A stretch of DNA of 64,000 nucleotides from Comamonadaceae bacterium ALPHA2B. Lineage in GTDB: Bacteria > Pseudomonadota > Gammaproteobacteria > Burkholderiales > Burkholderiaceae_C. This document shows, one piece after another, positions 16,223-29,385 of this stretch (position 1 is the first letter of the stretch; each line of letters begins with the position of its first letter). The DNA lies in contig SCOE01000003.1 of the NCBI GenBank assembly GCA_005503065.1, positions 204,265-268,264 of the forward strand. The letters run 5' to 3'. A program made the position numbers and the translations under genes. A model generated the notes under the pieces. The model saw only the letters and a list, made by a program, of their open reading frames with translations, was not told where the DNA came from and did no database searches.

Positions 16223-17152
16223 TCAGTACCCGCGCACGAGGTCCACCACGCCCGCGATGGGCTCACCGCGCATAAGGGCTCCGATCTTGCCGGCGATCTG
16301 CGCGATGGTTTCGCGGCGCAGCGTGCGTGCCGAGGCGTGCGGCGTCACGGTGATCCTCGGATGCCGCCAGAACGGGTGCTCCGCCGGCAGCGGCTCCTGC
16401 TGGAAGACGTCGAGCGTGGCGCCGGCCAGATGGCCGCTGTCGATCAGCGGGATCAGGTCCTCCTCGACCAGGTGGCCGCCGCGCGCGATGTGGATCAGGT
16501 AGCCGCCCGGCCGCAGCGCCGACAGGGTCTGCCGGTTGAGGATGCCGCGCGTGGCGTCGGTCAGCGGCAGCAGGTTGACCAGCACGCGCGTGCCGACCAG
16601 GAAGTCGCCCAGCCGCGCCTCGCCCGCGAAGGTGCGCACGCCCTCGATGGCCTTGGGCGTGCGGCTCCAGCCCAGCACGGGGAACTCGAACTGCTGCACG
16701 GCCTTCGCGACGCGCTCGCCCAGCACGCCCAGCCCCAGGATGCCGACCGGGAAGTCGGCCCGCTCCAGCGGCTTGCGATACACCCAGCGGCCCTCGCGCG
16801 CCTCGGCCTCGTACACGTCGAACTCGCGGAAGTGGCGGATCAGCGCATGGCACACGTACTCGGCCATCTGCACCGACATGCCGGCATCGTCCAGCCGCAC
16901 CACCTTCAGGTCGGGCGGCAGTTGCCGCGCCAGGATGGCGTCGACGCCGGCGCCAATGTTGAACATGGCCTTCAGCCCACCGGCCTGTTCGTCGATGAAT
17001 GGCTGCGGCGGCGCCCACACGATGGCGAAATCGGCCTGTGGAGCGCCGGGCTGCCAGTCGGCGATGTCGGCATCGGGCAGCGCCGCGCGCAGGCCCTCGA
17101 TCCAGGGAGCGGCCTTGATGTCGGCAAGGCAGAGGATGATCTTGGTCGTCAT
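16223..17152 (-). CDS. Glyoxylate/hydroxypyruvate reductase A-like dehydrogenase
   Basis: Cytoplasmic NAD(P)-dependent D-2-hydroxy-acid dehydrogenase, 309 residues, the size of GhrA. Rossmann motif VGILGLGVLGERV near residue 140; the catalytic Arg lies in LLPLTDATRG and following residues, Glu and His in the region HIARGGHLVEEDL to TVTPHASA. Likely reduces glyoxylate or hydroxypyruvate, but substrate specificity cannot be read. Start at 17152 (MTTKIILCLADIKAAPW) matches the family start. Confidence 0.88.
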   Translation of the reverse strand: MTTKIILCLADIKAAPWIEGLRAALPDADIADWQPGAPQADFAIVWAPPQPFIDEQAGGLKAMFNIGAGVDAILARQLPPDLKVVRLDDAGMSVQMAEYVCHALIRHFREFDVYEAEAREGRWVYRKPLERADFPVGILGLGVLGERVAKAVQQFEFPVLGWSRTPKAIEGVRTFAGEARLGDFLVGTRVLVNLLPLTDATRGILNRQTLSALRPGGYLIHIARGGHLVEEDLIPLIDSGHLAGATLDVFQQEPLPAEHPFWRHPRITVTPHASARTLRRETIAQIAGKIGALMRGEPIAGVVDLVRGY

Positions 17153-17264
17153 GCCCCGATTCTGCGGGCATGGCAGTGCCACCGGCCGGCGGTGGCGGGC
17201 GCCGCCATGCCGCCGGCGGACGCGTCGGCGAAACGCCGATCCGCACGCGCTGCGTGAGCGCGGG

Positions 17265-18182
17265 TCAAGGCGGCAAGCCGCCGCCGACCGCGGCCGGAAA
17301 GCGTTCGACCAACCAGTCAATGAACACGCGCAGCCGGTGGGTCACATGCCGGTGGTGCGGATAGACGACGTGGAAGGGGTACGGCGATGGCCGCCAGCGG
17401 CGCAGGATCTCCACCAGCGCGCCGGCCCGCAGCGCGGGCCCGGCGGCGTAGGCGAAGGTCTGGATGATGCCCAGCCCCGCAAGGCCGGCGGCCAGGTGCG
17501 CGTTGCTTTCGTTGACGCCGAAACGGTGCTCGAGCTTGAGTTCGGACTTCTCGCCGCGGTGCAGGAAGCGAAAGGGCACGGCCCGCCCGTTGAGTGTCGA
17601 GACATAGCTGACGAGCCGGTGGCCGTTCTTGAGTTCCTCGGGGTAGGCCGGGACGCCGTACTGCTTCAGGTATCGCGGGGTGGCGCAGGTGAGCATCACC
17701 GCCTCGCCCAGCGAGCGCGCCACGAGCGAGGAGCTGTCGAGCGGGCCGCCGCGGATCACGCAGTCGACGTTGTCGCCGACCAGGTCGACGGCACGGTCGG
17801 ACACACCCAGGTCGATGCGGATGTCCGGATAGCGCGCCACGAAATCGGGCAGCAGCGGGATGAGCACGTCGCGCGCGGTCGAGCCGCCCACATCGATGCG
17901 CAGCTGTCCGCGTGGCTTGCCGCGGGCGAGGTTGAACGAGGCGTCGATGTCGTCCAGGTCGCGCAGCACGCGCACTGCCTTGGCGTAGTAGTCGTGCCCC
18001 TCGCGCGTGACGGTGAGCTTGCGCGTGGTCCGCTGCAGCAGCCGTGCGCCCAGGTGCGCCTCGAGGTCCTGGACCAGCTTGCTCACCGTCGCATTGGGCA
18101 TGTCCAGCGAGTCGGCGGCGCGCGTGAAGCTGCCCGCCTCGACGACGCGGGTGAAGGCGCGCATGGCCTGCAGTTGATCCAT
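17265..18182 (-). CDS. LysR-family transcriptional regulator
   Basis: Protein of 305 residues with an N-terminal winged helix (MDQLQAMRAFTRVVEAGSFT, helix-turn-helix about residues 18-37) and a periplasmic-binding-like effector domain. The sequence type (KLVQDLEAHLGARLLQRTTR) is that of the large LysR group that usually controls a divergent oxidoreductase or transporter. It is divergent from an SDR gene, and the shared 176-bp gap holds an 18-bp palindrome, so that SDR is the likely target. Confidence 0.92.
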   Translation of the reverse strand: MDQLQAMRAFTRVVEAGSFTRAADSLDMPNATVSKLVQDLEAHLGARLLQRTTRKLTVTREGHDYYAKAVRVLRDLDDIDASFNLARGKPRGQLRIDVGGSTARDVLIPLLPDFVARYPDIRIDLGVSDRAVDLVGDNVDCVIRGGPLDSSSLVARSLGEAVMLTCATPRYLKQYGVPAYPEELKNGHRLVSYVSTLNGRAVPFRFLHRGEKSELKLEHRFGVNESNAHLAAGLAGLGIIQTFAYAAGPALRAGALVEILRRWRPSPYPFHVVYPHHRHVTHRLRVFIDWLVERFPAAVGGGLPP

Positions 18183-18210
18183 CGGTGTCCCTTCCTGGCG
18201 TCGAGCGGAT

Positions 18211-18228
18211 TATCCATGGACATGGATA
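18211..18228. promoter_or_regulatory. Palindromic operator in the LysR/SDR gap
   Basis: TATCCATG-GA-CATGGATA, fully symmetric outside the central two bases, 28 bp upstream of the LysR start. A further half-site TATCCAT lies at 18242-18248. This arrangement fits LysR autoregulation and control of the divergent SDR. Confidence 0.6.
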
Positions 18229-18358
18229 GTCATTTCATTTTTATCCATTTTTCCTCGAATGATGGATGCCTACATTCATGGCCATGCGTTGCACGCAGCC
18301 CCGCACCGAACCGGCGGGCCGTGCACGCGGCACCTCATATCGACGAAAGGAACGGACC

Positions 18359-19108
18359 ATGAACAAGCCCCTCGACGGGAAGATCGCCCTGGTCACGGGC
18401 GGCAGCACCGGCATCGGCCTCGGCGCCGCACTGGAGCTGGTGGCGCAGGGCGCCCGCGTCTTCATCACCGGCCGCCGGCAGGCCGAGCTCGACGCCGCGG
18501 TGGGGGCGCTCGGCCCCGCCGCAACGGCCATCCGCGCGGATGCCTCGGTGCTGGCCGACCTCGACGCCGTCTATGCGCAGATCGCGAAGAACGCGGGCCG
18601 GCTCGACATCCTCCTCGCGAATGCGGGCGGCGGCGACATGCTGCCGCTGGGGGCAATCACCGAAGAGCACTTCGACCGCATCTTCGGCACCAACGTGCGC
18701 GGCGTGCTGTTCACCGTGCAGAAGGCGCTGCCCCTGCTGAGCGACGGGGCCTCTGTCATCCTGACCTCGTCCACCGCGGGCATCCAGGGCACGGCCGCCT
18801 TCAGCGTCTACAGCGCCAGCAAGGCGGCGGTGCGCAACTTCGCGCGCTCGTGGGCGCTGGACCTCAAGGACCGCCGCATCCGGGTCAACGCCGTGAGCCC
18901 CGGCCCGATTCGCACGCCCGGCCTGGGTGGCCTGGTGCCCGACGAGGCGCGCCAGGGCCTGTTCGACGCCCTGGCCTCGCAGATCCCGCTCGGGCGCCTG
19001 GGCGATCCGCAGGAGGTGGGCAAGGCCGTCGCCTTCCTCGCCTCCGACGCCGCCAGCTTCGTCAACGGGATCGAGCTCTTCGTCGACGGCGGAATGGCGC
19101 AGGTCTGA
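18359..19108 (+). CDS. Short-chain dehydrogenase/reductase
   Basis: Cytoplasmic NAD(P)-dependent oxidoreductase, 249 residues, classical SDR. Cofactor motif TGGSTGIG near residue 14, NAG-type LANAGGG, active-site Ser in TSSTAG, and YSASK with catalytic Tyr and Lys; it ends FVDGGMAQV. Start at 18359 has GAAAGGA upstream; earlier in-frame ATGs lie inside the regulatory gap. Under likely control of the divergent LysR protein. Substrate unknown. Confidence 0.9.
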   Translation: MNKPLDGKIALVTGGSTGIGLGAALELVAQGARVFITGRRQAELDAAVGALGPAATAIRADASVLADLDAVYAQIAKNAGRLDILLANAGGGDMLPLGAITEEHFDRIFGTNVRGVLFTVQKALPLLSDGASVILTSSTAGIQGTAAFSVYSASKAAVRNFARSWALDLKDRRIRVNAVSPGPIRTPGLGGLVPDEARQGLFDALASQIPLGRLGDPQEVGKAVAFLASDAASFVNGIELFVDGGMAQV

Positions 19109-19132
19109 AGCGCACCCGCAGCGTGCAGGCGA

Positions 19133-21143
<2,011 letters not shown>

Positions 21144-21151
<8 letters not shown>

Positions 21152-21815
21152 TCGGGGTGTCTCCCGTGGAGGACTTCTTGAGTCGGAAGGCGGGCTCGAC
21201 ACCCGGGTCGGGTTGGCCGCTGAAGATGCGCGTGAGCCGTGTGACCAGGCCCCGCAGGAAGCGCCAGCTCTTGCGGATCAGCCACACGCTGAACACCAGC
21301 AGCAGCACGAACAGCGCGAGGAAGACCAGCGGATGCGCCACCGCCAGCCACAGCCCGGTGGGCACGGCGGCGTCTTCCACCAGCGAGGTGCCGATGTTGG
21401 AGAACGGCTCGGGCGAGGTGTTGATGGCTGCCCGCGTGGTGGCCTTGGCCGCGTGCGCCGTGGCCGCGAAGCCGCCTCCCAGCAGGGCCGCGACCACTGC
21501 CATCACGGCATGGTCGGCGCCGAACACCGAGGCCGCGAGTGCGGCACCGGCCGGGATGCGGATGGCCGTGTGGACCATGTCCCACAGCGAATCGAGGCCC
21601 GGGATCTTGTCGGCGAAGAATTCGACGAACACCAGGAAGCCGCTCACCGCCAGCACGATCGGGTGCGCGAGCACATGCAGCCCGCCGGGCAGCGGCACCC
21701 AGCCCAGGTAGCCGGCCAGCCCCACGAGCAGCACCACCAGATACAGCCGCACGCCGCTCGCCCAGCCGAGGGCAGCGGCCAAGGCGATGAGCTGGGACAT
21801 GTCGAAGCTGTTCAT
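21144..21815 (-). CDS. DUF4126 membrane protein
   Basis: Protein of 223 residues with about five hydrophobic helices (LIALAAALGWASGVRLYLVVLLVGLAGYLG at the start, later LVFLALFVLLLVFSVWLI). The opening ALGWASGVRLY is typical of DUF4126, a family of unknown function. It lies within the liu cluster between liuC and mccA and overlaps mccA by 8 nt, so it is cotranscribed with leucine degradation genes; a functional link is inference only. Confidence 0.82.
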
Positions 21816-21837
21816 CGCTCGGACTCCGGATTCGGAC

Positions 21838-21957
21838 GTCCGGACGCGGAAGGAAAACCAAAGTGCCGCAGAGGGCGCAGAAAAAACCCAGTCATGTTCT
21901 GGATGTCCTTTTGCGGCCTCTGCGAAACCTTCGCGCCCTCTGCGTCCGGATGGCCGT
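21838..21957. repeat. Hairpin repeat family R2, copy 1 (liuC to DUF4126 gap)
   Basis: Long imperfect inverted repeat filling most of the gap. One arm reads CCGCAGAGGGCGCAGAAAA and the other CGCGCCCTCTGCGTCCGG, around an AT-richer centre. The outer ends read GTCCGGACGC rather than the AGCCGAACGC of the other copies, so the ends have diverged together, keeping the pairing. Confidence 0.85.
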
Positions 21958-21960
21958 CTC

Positions 21961-22755
21961 TCATGACTGCGTCAACCAGCTCGGCTTGCGCTTTTCGAGA
22001 AAGGACCGCAGCCCCTCGCGCGCCTCGTCGGTCGCACGTATCGTGGCGATGCGGCGCACCGTCTCCTGCGTCAACTCGTCGGTGATGGGCTGGCCGGTCA
22101 CGTCGCGCAGCAGGCGCTTGCATTCGCCCAGCGCGGCGGGCGCAGCGCCCGAAAGCGACTTGACGATCTCGTCCACCTTCGCATCGAGCGCCTCGGCCGC
22201 AACCACCTCGTGAACGAGGCCGATTCGATGCGCCTCGGCCGCCGGGAAACGCTCGGCGGTGAGGAAGTAGCGCTGCGCCGCCCGTGCACCCATCGCCCGG
22301 ATCACGTACGGGCTGATCGTGGCGGGGATGAGCCCGATCTTGACTTCGCTGAGGCAGAAGTTCGCCGTGTCGACCGAGATGGCGATGTCGCAGGCCGAGA
22401 CGATGCCCATGCCGCCCGCATACACGTCGCCCTGGATGCGCGCGACCACCGGCTTGCTGCTGTGGTGCAGGGTGCGCAGCATGGTCGCCAGGCCGGCGGC
22501 GTCCTGCAGGTTCTGCGCCTGCGTGTACTCGGCGGCCTTCTTCATCCAGTTGAGGTTGGCACCCGCACAGAAGGCCGGCCCGCGGCCGCCGAGCACGACC
22601 ACGCGCACCTCGGGCGCCGCCTCGGCCTGCGCGAAAGCGGCCGAGAGTTCGCGGATGAACACGTCGTCGATGGCGTTGCGCATCTCCGGCCGGTTGAGCC
22701 AGATGCGCGCCACGGCGCCGTCCAGGTGCAGTTCGAGGGTGGTGAAGTCGTTCAT
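21961..22755 (-). CDS. Enoyl-CoA hydratase, probable 3-methylglutaconyl-CoA hydratase
   Basis: Crotonase-fold enzyme, 264 residues, hydrating 3-methylglutaconyl-CoA to HMG-CoA in leucine degradation (liuC type). Oxyanion-hole segments FCAGANLNWM near residue 63 and GDVYAGGMGIVSACD near residue 109; catalytic-region Glu in FCLSEVKIGLIPATISPYV. The NLNWMKKAA element and genomic position between mcc genes support the specific call over a general hydratase. Its stop codon directly borders repeat R2. Confidence 0.92.
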   Translation of the reverse strand: MNDFTTLELHLDGAVARIWLNRPEMRNAIDDVFIRELSAAFAQAEAAPEVRVVVLGGRGPAFCAGANLNWMKKAAEYTQAQNLQDAAGLATMLRTLHHSSKPVVARIQGDVYAGGMGIVSACDIAISVDTANFCLSEVKIGLIPATISPYVIRAMGARAAQRYFLTAERFPAAEAHRIGLVHEVVAAEALDAKVDEIVKSLSGAAPAALGECKRLLRDVTGQPITDELTQETVRRIATIRATDEAREGLRSFLEKRKPSWLTQS

Positions 22756-22813
22756 GGGGTTCCTTCGGCTTCGCCTGCGGTGCGAGCCCCCTTCGGAGCG
22801 GCCGGACGGGGGC

Positions 22814-23329
22814 TCATGCCTTGGCTTTCGCGTCGAGTTGCAGGAAACGGGACCAGTCCAGCGACGGGCCTTCGTGGCCCAGCGCCGTCACGCCGGCCGT
22901 GATCTGCCCGCGGTGGTGGGTCGCGTGATTGAACACATGGCCCAGCGCAGGCGCGAAGGGGATGCGCGCCACCTGGCCATCGGTGCGTGTGTAGACCAGG
23001 TCGCCATCGAGCCGCGACGGGTCCATGGCCTCGGCCCAGGGCGCCCAACGGTCCGCGGCGGCGCCGAGGGCGGCGACGAGTTCGGCGCGGTCGCTGTGCA
23101 GTTCGGCATCCAGCGCGAACCGCAGCGAGGTGTTGTCCGCGAAGCGCGCGTACCAGAGGTGGTCGGCCACCAGCAGATGGTTGACGGTGCGATGCACCGA
23201 GCCGAAGAACAGGCGCAGGTCGCGGTGCCAGTCCTCGTCGCTGAGCCCTGCGAGGTCTTGTGTCAGCAGCTTGTGCGTGGCCCACGCGTGGTAGCGCGCA
23301 AGGGCGGCGAAGTAGGTTGCGAGTTGCAC
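22814..23329 (-). CDS. DinB-family protein
   Basis: Four-helix-bundle protein of 171 residues, metal-dependent DinB/YfiT-like fold: ARYHAWATHKLL, then VNHLLVADHLWYARF and VFNHATHHRGQI supply histidines of the typical metal site. Family members include thiol-dependent transferases and damage-inducible proteins of unknown role. Best start is GTG at 23329, 10 bp after the mccB stop, with TGAGG 9 nt upstream; no ATG is suitably placed. It sits in the liu operon between mccB and liuC. Confidence 0.85.
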   Translation of the reverse strand: MQLATYFAALARYHAWATHKLLTQDLAGLSDEDWHRDLRLFFGSVHRTVNHLLVADHLWYARFADNTSLRFALDAELHSDRAELVAALGAAADRWAPWAEAMDPSRLDGDLVYTRTDGQVARIPFAPALGHVFNHATHHRGQITAGVTALGHEGPSLDWSRFLQLDAKAKA

Positions 23330-23339
23330 CGGCCTGGCC

Positions 23340-24959
23340 TCACATGCGGAAGACGCCGAACTTCGGCTCGGGGATCGGCGCATGCCGCGCGGCGGCGAGG
23401 CCCAGCGCCAGCACGCGACGGGTGTCGGCCGGGTCGATGATGCCGTCGTCCCACAGCCGCGCCGTGGCGTAGTAGGGGTGGCCCTGGTCCTCATACTGCT
23501 GGCGGATGGGTGCCTTGAACGCTTCTTCTTCCTCCGCGCTCCACTGTCCGCCCCTGGCCTCGATGCCGTCGCGCTTGACGGTGGCCAGCACGCTCGCGGC
23601 CTGCTCGCCGCCCATCACGCTGATGCGCGCGTTGGGCCACATCCAGAGGAAGCGCGGCGAGTAGGCGCGGCCGCACATGCCGTAGTTGCCGGCGCCGAAG
23701 CTGCCGCCGATGATGACGGTGAACTTGGGCACGTTCACCGTGGCGACGGCCGTCACCATCTTGGCGCCGTGGCGCGCGATGCCCTCGTTCTCGTACTTGC
23801 GGCCGACCATGAAGCCGGTGATGTTCTGCAGGAACACCAGCGGGATCTTGCGCTGGCCGCACAGCTCGATGAAATGCGCGCCCTTCTGCGCCGATTCGCT
23901 GAACAGGATGCCGTTGTTGGCCACGATGCCCACCGGCATGCCCTCGATGGAGGCGAAGCCGCAGACCAGCGTGGCGCCGAAGCGCGCCTTGAATTCGTGG
24001 AACTCGCTGCCGTCGACGATGCGGGCAATGATCTCACGCACGTCGAAGGGCTTGCGGGTGTCGGTCGGGATCACGCCGTAGAGCTCCTCGCGGGGAAACG
24101 CCGGCTCGACCCCAGCCGTTCGGGCTGAGCTCGGCTCAGTGCGAACGGAGCGTGGTGCATTGAGGTTGGCCACGGCAGAACGCGCCAGCGCCAGCGCATG
24201 CAGGTCGTTCTGCGCCAGGTGGTCGGCCACGCCCGACAGGCGCGTGTGCACGTCGCCACCGCCCAGGTCCTCGGCCGAAACCACCTCGCCCGTGGCGGCC
24301 TTCACCAGCGGCGGGCCGCCCAGGAAGATGGTGCCCTGGTTCTTCACGATGATGGATTCGTCGCTCATCGCCGGCACGTAGGCGCCGCCCGCCGTGCACG
24401 AGCCCATGACCACCGCGATCTGCGCGATGCCCCGGGCGCTCATGTTGGCCTGGTTGTAGAAGATGCGGCCGAAGTGCTCGCGATCGGGGAACACCTCGTC
24501 CTGGTTCGGCAGGTTGGCGCCGCCCGAATCGACCAGGTAGATGCAGGGCAGGCGGTTCTGCTCGGCGATCTCCTGCGCGCGCAGGTGCTTCTTCACCGTC
24601 ATCGGGTAGTAGGTGCCTCCCTTGACGGTCGCGTCGTTGCACACGATCACGCAGTCGACACCGTTGACGCGGCCGATGCCGGTGATGACCCCGGCACCCG
24701 GCGCCGCCCCGTCGTACATGCCGTGAGCCGCCAGCGGCGAGAGTTCGAGGAAGGGCGTGCCCGGGTCGAGCAGCTGGTTCACGCGCTCGCGCGGGAGCAG
24801 CTTGCCGCGAGCCGTGTGCTTGGCCCGCGCGGCCTCGCCGCCGCCCTGCTCCACCTTCGCGAACTGCCCGCGCAAGTCGTCGACCAGCGCGCGCATGGCG
24901 GTGGCGTTGGCCTGGAACTCGGCGCTGCGGGGGTTGAGTTTGGATTCGAGTTTTGTCAT
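23340..24959 (-). CDS. 3-methylcrotonyl-CoA carboxylase, beta (carboxyltransferase) subunit
   Basis: Carboxyltransferase subunit (liuB/mccB type), 539 residues, transferring the carboxyl group from biotin on the alpha subunit. Features: [19 protein letters not shown], acyl-CoA-binding [35 protein letters not shown] and [10 protein letters not shown], all standard for MccB. Residues about 265-285 (around [14 protein letters not shown]) are encoded by a palindromic R1 repeat and replace the usual linker before REELYGVIP. Start at 24959 ([10 protein letters not shown]) fits the family. Flanked by DinB and by repeat R2. Confidence 0.94.
   Translation of the reverse strand: MTKLESKLNPRSAEFQANATAMRALVDDLRGQFAKVEQGGGEAARAKHTARGKLLPRERVNQLLDPGTPFLELSPLAAHGMYDGAAPGAGVITGIGRVNGVDCVIVCNDATVKGGTYYPMTVKKHLRAQEIAEQNRLPCIYLVDSGGANLPNQDEVFPDREHFGRIFYNQANMSARGIAQIAVVMGSCTAGGAYVPAMSDESIIVKNQGTIFLGGPPLVKAATGEVVSAEDLGGGDVHTRLSGVADHLAQNDLHALALARSAVANLNAPRSVRTEPSSARTAGVEPAFPREELYGVIPTDTRKPFDVREIIARIVDGSEFHEFKARFGATLVCGFASIEGMPVGIVANNGILFSESAQKGAHFIELCGQRKIPLVFLQNITGFMVGRKYENEGIARHGAKMVTAVATVNVPKFTVIIGGSFGAGNYGMCGRAYSPRFLWMWPNARISVMGGEQAASVLATVKRDGIEARGGQWSAEEEEAFKAPIRQQYEDQGHPYYATARLWDDGIIDPADTRRVLALGLAAARHAPIPEPKFGVFRM
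24116..24148. repeat. Palindromic repeat family R1, short copy inside mccB
   Basis: Arms CCGTTCGGGCTGAGC (24116-24130) and GCTCAGTGCGAACGG (24134-24148) pair at 13 of 15 positions. These are the outer parts of the R1 element seen at 59021-59080, with its central part missing. In frame within mccB. Confidence 0.75.
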
Positions 24960-24977
24960 GGGGTTACCGAATGCGGG

Positions 24978-25114
24978 AACGGGCAGCCGAACGCAGGGGG
25001 CGCAGAGATTTCGCAGAGAACGCAGAAAAGGCAAATGAATGAAACCCAAAAATTTGGCTGTTTCTTCTGCGCCCTCTGCGCAACCTTTGCGCCCTCTGCG
25101 TTCGGCTGCCCGCA
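24978..25114. repeat. Hairpin repeat family R2, copy 2 (acyl-CoA synthetase to mccB gap)
   Basis: Outer arms GCAGCCGAACGC and GCGTTCGGCTGC, inner arms rich in GCGCAGAG/CTCTGCGC, AT-rich centre. It occupies the entire gap, from the stop codon of the synthetase gene to 18 bp before the mccB start. Confidence 0.9.
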
Positions 25115-25115
25115 T

Positions 25116-26792
<1,677 letters not shown>

Positions 26793-26817
26793 GCTTGTCT
26801 CCAAAAAGCGGGATCGG

Positions 26818-26928
26818 ACAGCCGAACGCAAAGGTCGCGAAGAGGTCGCAGAAAAAACCAAGAACTTTTTGAGTTCTTCTCTGCGCCCTTTGCGGAACCT
26901 CTGCGCCCTCTGCGTTCGGCTGTTCGTT
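26818..26928. repeat. Hairpin repeat family R2, copy 3 (liuA to synthetase gap)
   Basis: Outer arms ACAGCCGAACGCAAAGG and CTCTGCGTTCGGCTGT with an AT-rich centre (ACTTTTTGAGTTC). Begins next to the liuA stop codon (26930-26932) and ends about 25 bp before the synthetase start. Confidence 0.9.
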
Positions 26929-26929
26929 C

Positions 26930-28102
26930 TCAGGACGTCTCGGCGAACAGCTCGCGCCCGATCAGCATGCGCCGGATCTCCGAGGTGCCTGCGCCGATCT
27001 CGTACAGCTTGGCATCGCGCCACAGCCGCTCGACCGGGAATTCCTTCGTGTAGCCCACGCCGCCCAGCGCCTGGATTGCCTCGCCGGCCATCCAGGTCGC
27101 CTTCTCGGCCGAGTACAGGATGGCGCCGGCCGCGTCCTTGCGGAAGGTGCGCGCGTGGTCGTTGCGGTCGCAGGCCTTGCCCACGGCGTACACGTAGGCG
27201 CGCGTGGCCTGCCAGGTGGAGTACATGTCGGCGATCTTGCCCTGCATCAGCTGGAACTCGCCGATGCTCTGGCCGAACTGCTTGCGGTCGTGCACGTAGG
27301 GGATCACGGCATCCATGCACGCGGCCATGATGCCCAGCGGGCCGCCCGACAGCACGGCGCGCTCGTAGTCCAGGCCGCTCATCAGCACCTTGGCGCCGTT
27401 GCCTTCGCCGCCCAGGATGTTCTCTTCGGGCACCTCGCAGTTGTCGAAGAAGAGCGGGTAGGTGTTGCTGCCTCGCATGCCCAGCTTGTCGAGCTTGGTG
27501 CCGGCCGAGAAGCCCTTGAAGCCCTTCTCGACGATGAAGGCCGTCATGCCGCGCGCGCCCATCTCGGGCTCGGTCTTGGCGTAGATGACCAGCGTGTCGG
27601 CGTCGCCGCCGTTGGTGATCCACATCTTGCCGCCGTTGAGGACGTAATAGCCATCCTTCTTCTCGGCCCGCAGCTTCATGCTCACCACGTCGGAGCCGGC
27701 GTTGGGCTCGCTCATCGCCAGCGCGCCGACATGCTCGCCGCTCACGAGCTTGGGCAGGTACTTCTTCTTCTGCGTCTCGCTGCCGTTGCGGTGGATCTGG
27801 TTCACGCACAGGTTGGAGTGCGCGCCGTAGGAGAGGCCGACCGACGCCGACGCACGCGACACCTCTTCCATCGCCACGATGTGCGCGAGGTAGCCCAGTT
27901 CGGTGCCGCCGTATTCTTCTTTCACCGTCATGCCGTGCAGGCCCAGCGATCCGAGCTTGGCCCAGAGGTCGTGCGGAAACAGGTTGTCGCGGTCGATCTC
28001 GGCGGCGCGCGGCGCGATCTCGTGGGCACAGAAATCGGCCACCGCGTCGCGCAGCGAATCGATGGTCTCGCCCAGGTCGAAATTCAGGCCGATCTGGCTC
28101 AT
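26930..28102 (-). CDS. Isovaleryl-CoA dehydrogenase
   Basis: FAD enzyme oxidising isovaleryl-CoA to 3-methylcrotonyl-CoA (liuA/ivd type), 390 residues. Acyl-CoA dehydrogenase signatures: [16 protein letters not shown], and [20 protein letters not shown] near the C-terminus. The catalytic Glu of this subfamily lies in [12 protein letters not shown] near residue 250, a position characteristic of isovaleryl-CoA dehydrogenases. First gene of the minus-strand liu cluster; divergent from an AraC regulator across a 245-bp region that carries an R2 hairpin. Confidence 0.94.
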   Translation of the reverse strand: MSQIGLNFDLGETIDSLRDAVADFCAHEIAPRAAEIDRDNLFPHDLWAKLGSLGLHGMTVKEEYGGTELGYLAHIVAMEEVSRASASVGLSYGAHSNLCVNQIHRNGSETQKKKYLPKLVSGEHVGALAMSEPNAGSDVVSMKLRAEKKDGYYVLNGGKMWITNGGDADTLVIYAKTEPEMGARGMTAFIVEKGFKGFSAGTKLDKLGMRGSNTYPLFFDNCEVPEENILGGEGNGAKVLMSGLDYERAVLSGGPLGIMAACMDAVIPYVHDRKQFGQSIGEFQLMQGKIADMYSTWQATRAYVYAVGKACDRNDHARTFRKDAAGAILYSAEKATWMAGEAIQALGGVGYTKEFPVERLWRDAKLYEIGAGTSEIRRMLIGRELFAETS

Positions 28103-28138
28103 GCGTTGTCTCCTCGAAGGTTCAAGAACGCGGATACG

Positions 28139-28260
28139 GGCAGCCGAACGCAGAAGGAATACAAAAACGACGCAAAGGGCGCAGCGCAGAAATTTCCATT
28201 TTTGGGATTTGCTTCTGCGCCCTTTGCGAAACCTTTGCGTCCTCTGCGTTCGGCTGTCCG
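28139..28260. repeat. Hairpin repeat family R2, copy 4 (upstream of liuA)
   Basis: Outer arms GCAGCCGAACGCAGAAG and CTCTGCGTTCGGCTG, centre TTTCCATTTTTGGGATTTG. Unlike the other copies it lies in the 5' region of liuA rather than after a stop codon, so it would be in the liuA leader or between the liuA promoter and gene. Confidence 0.88.
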
Positions 28261-28347
28261 TCTCCGGCTTGGCCGCAGCTTACGCCGCCCCTTCCCGCAT
28301 TTGGCGCCACAATGGTTGCAAATTGCGCCACATCCATCCGTTCCGCA

Positions 28348-29373
28348 ATGACTGCATCCACCCTCGTCAAGCCGCCCCGTGCAGCCACGCCGATGGCCTT
28401 CGTGCAGGCGATCGTGAAAGGGTATGCGCGCCATGGCGTCGATCCCGGCGCGGCCCTGCGGGCGGCACAGATCACGCCGCGTGAGCTGTGGCGGCCGGGC
28501 GCCCGCGTAACCGCGGCCCAGTTCGAGGCGCTGAACGAACACGCGATGCAGGAGCTCGACGACGAGGCGCTGGGCTGGTTCGGCCGCAAGCTGCCCTGGG
28601 GCAGCTACGGCATGCTGTGCCGCGCCTCGCTCACCTCGCCGAACCTGGGCGTGGCGATCCGCCGCTGGTGCCGCCACCACCGGCTGCTGGTGGACGACAT
28701 CGCGCTGTCGCTCACGGTGTCGAACGGCGAAGCCACCGTCCACATCGAGGAGCGGCGCGACCTCGGGGCCTTCCGCGAGTTCTGCCTGGTGTCGAGCCTG
28801 CGCTTCCTGCACGGCTACGCGAGTTGGGCGATCGATTCACGCGTGTCGTTGCGCAACGCCTGCTTTCCCTACCCGGCACCGGCGCATGCCGAGGCCTACC
28901 CGCTGATGTTCACCGGCCGCGTGCAATTCGATGCACCGCGGGCGAGCTTCAGCTTCGACGAGCGCTACCTGGCGCTGCCGATGATGCGCGACGAACGCGC
29001 ACTGCGAACCATGCTGCGACGCGCTCTCCCGTTGACGGTTCTGCAGTACCGGCGCGACCGGCTGCTGGGACAGCGCGTGCGCGAACTGCTGCGCACGCAC
29101 GGGACCGAACTCACGAATGCCGAGGCCATCGCCACCGCGCTTCACGTCTCCAGCCGCACGCTGCACCGCCAATTGCAGGCCGAAGGACTGTCGCTGCAGG
29201 CGCTCAAGGACGAGGTGCGGCACGAGACGGCCGTCGACCAGTTGCGCCGAAGCGAACGGCCGATCAAGCAGATCGCGCTCGCGGTTGGCTTTCGCAACGA
29301 GAAAAGCTTCGCGCGGGCCTTTCGCCAATGGACCGGCATGACGCCCGGCGAGATGCGCCGGGGCGGCGCCTGA
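28348..29373 (+). CDS. AraC-family transcriptional regulator
   Basis: Protein of 341 residues with an N-terminal arabinose-binding-like (PF12625-type) domain (GVDPGAALRAAQITPRELW) and a C-terminal AraC helix-turn-helix pair: ATALHVSSRTLHRQLQAEG near residue 270 and IKQIALAVGFRNEKSFARAF near residue 310. Divergent from liuA, making it a candidate regulator of the liu cluster. ATG at 28348 chosen; in-frame ATGs at 28312 and 28390 are alternatives. In other proteobacteria liu genes are controlled by MerR-type LiuR; a MerR gene of that kind is at 42015. Confidence 0.9.
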   Translation: MTASTLVKPPRAATPMAFVQAIVKGYARHGVDPGAALRAAQITPRELWRPGARVTAAQFEALNEHAMQELDDEALGWFGRKLPWGSYGMLCRASLTSPNLGVAIRRWCRHHRLLVDDIALSLTVSNGEATVHIEERRDLGAFREFCLVSSLRFLHGYASWAIDSRVSLRNACFPYPAPAHAEAYPLMFTGRVQFDAPRASFSFDERYLALPMMRDERALRTMLRRALPLTVLQYRRDRLLGQRVRELLRTHGTELTNAEAIATALHVSSRTLHRQLQAEGLSLQALKDEVRHETAVDQLRRSERPIKQIALAVGFRNEKSFARAFRQWTGMTPGEMRRGGA

Positions 29374-29385
29374 GCGGCAGGTGGC

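Noticed and set aside
24977..25115. Short frames within R2 hairpins that encode repeated Arg/Gln- or Leu/Cys-rich peptides
   Set aside because: They are produced by the repeat itself and differ in frame and length from copy to copy.
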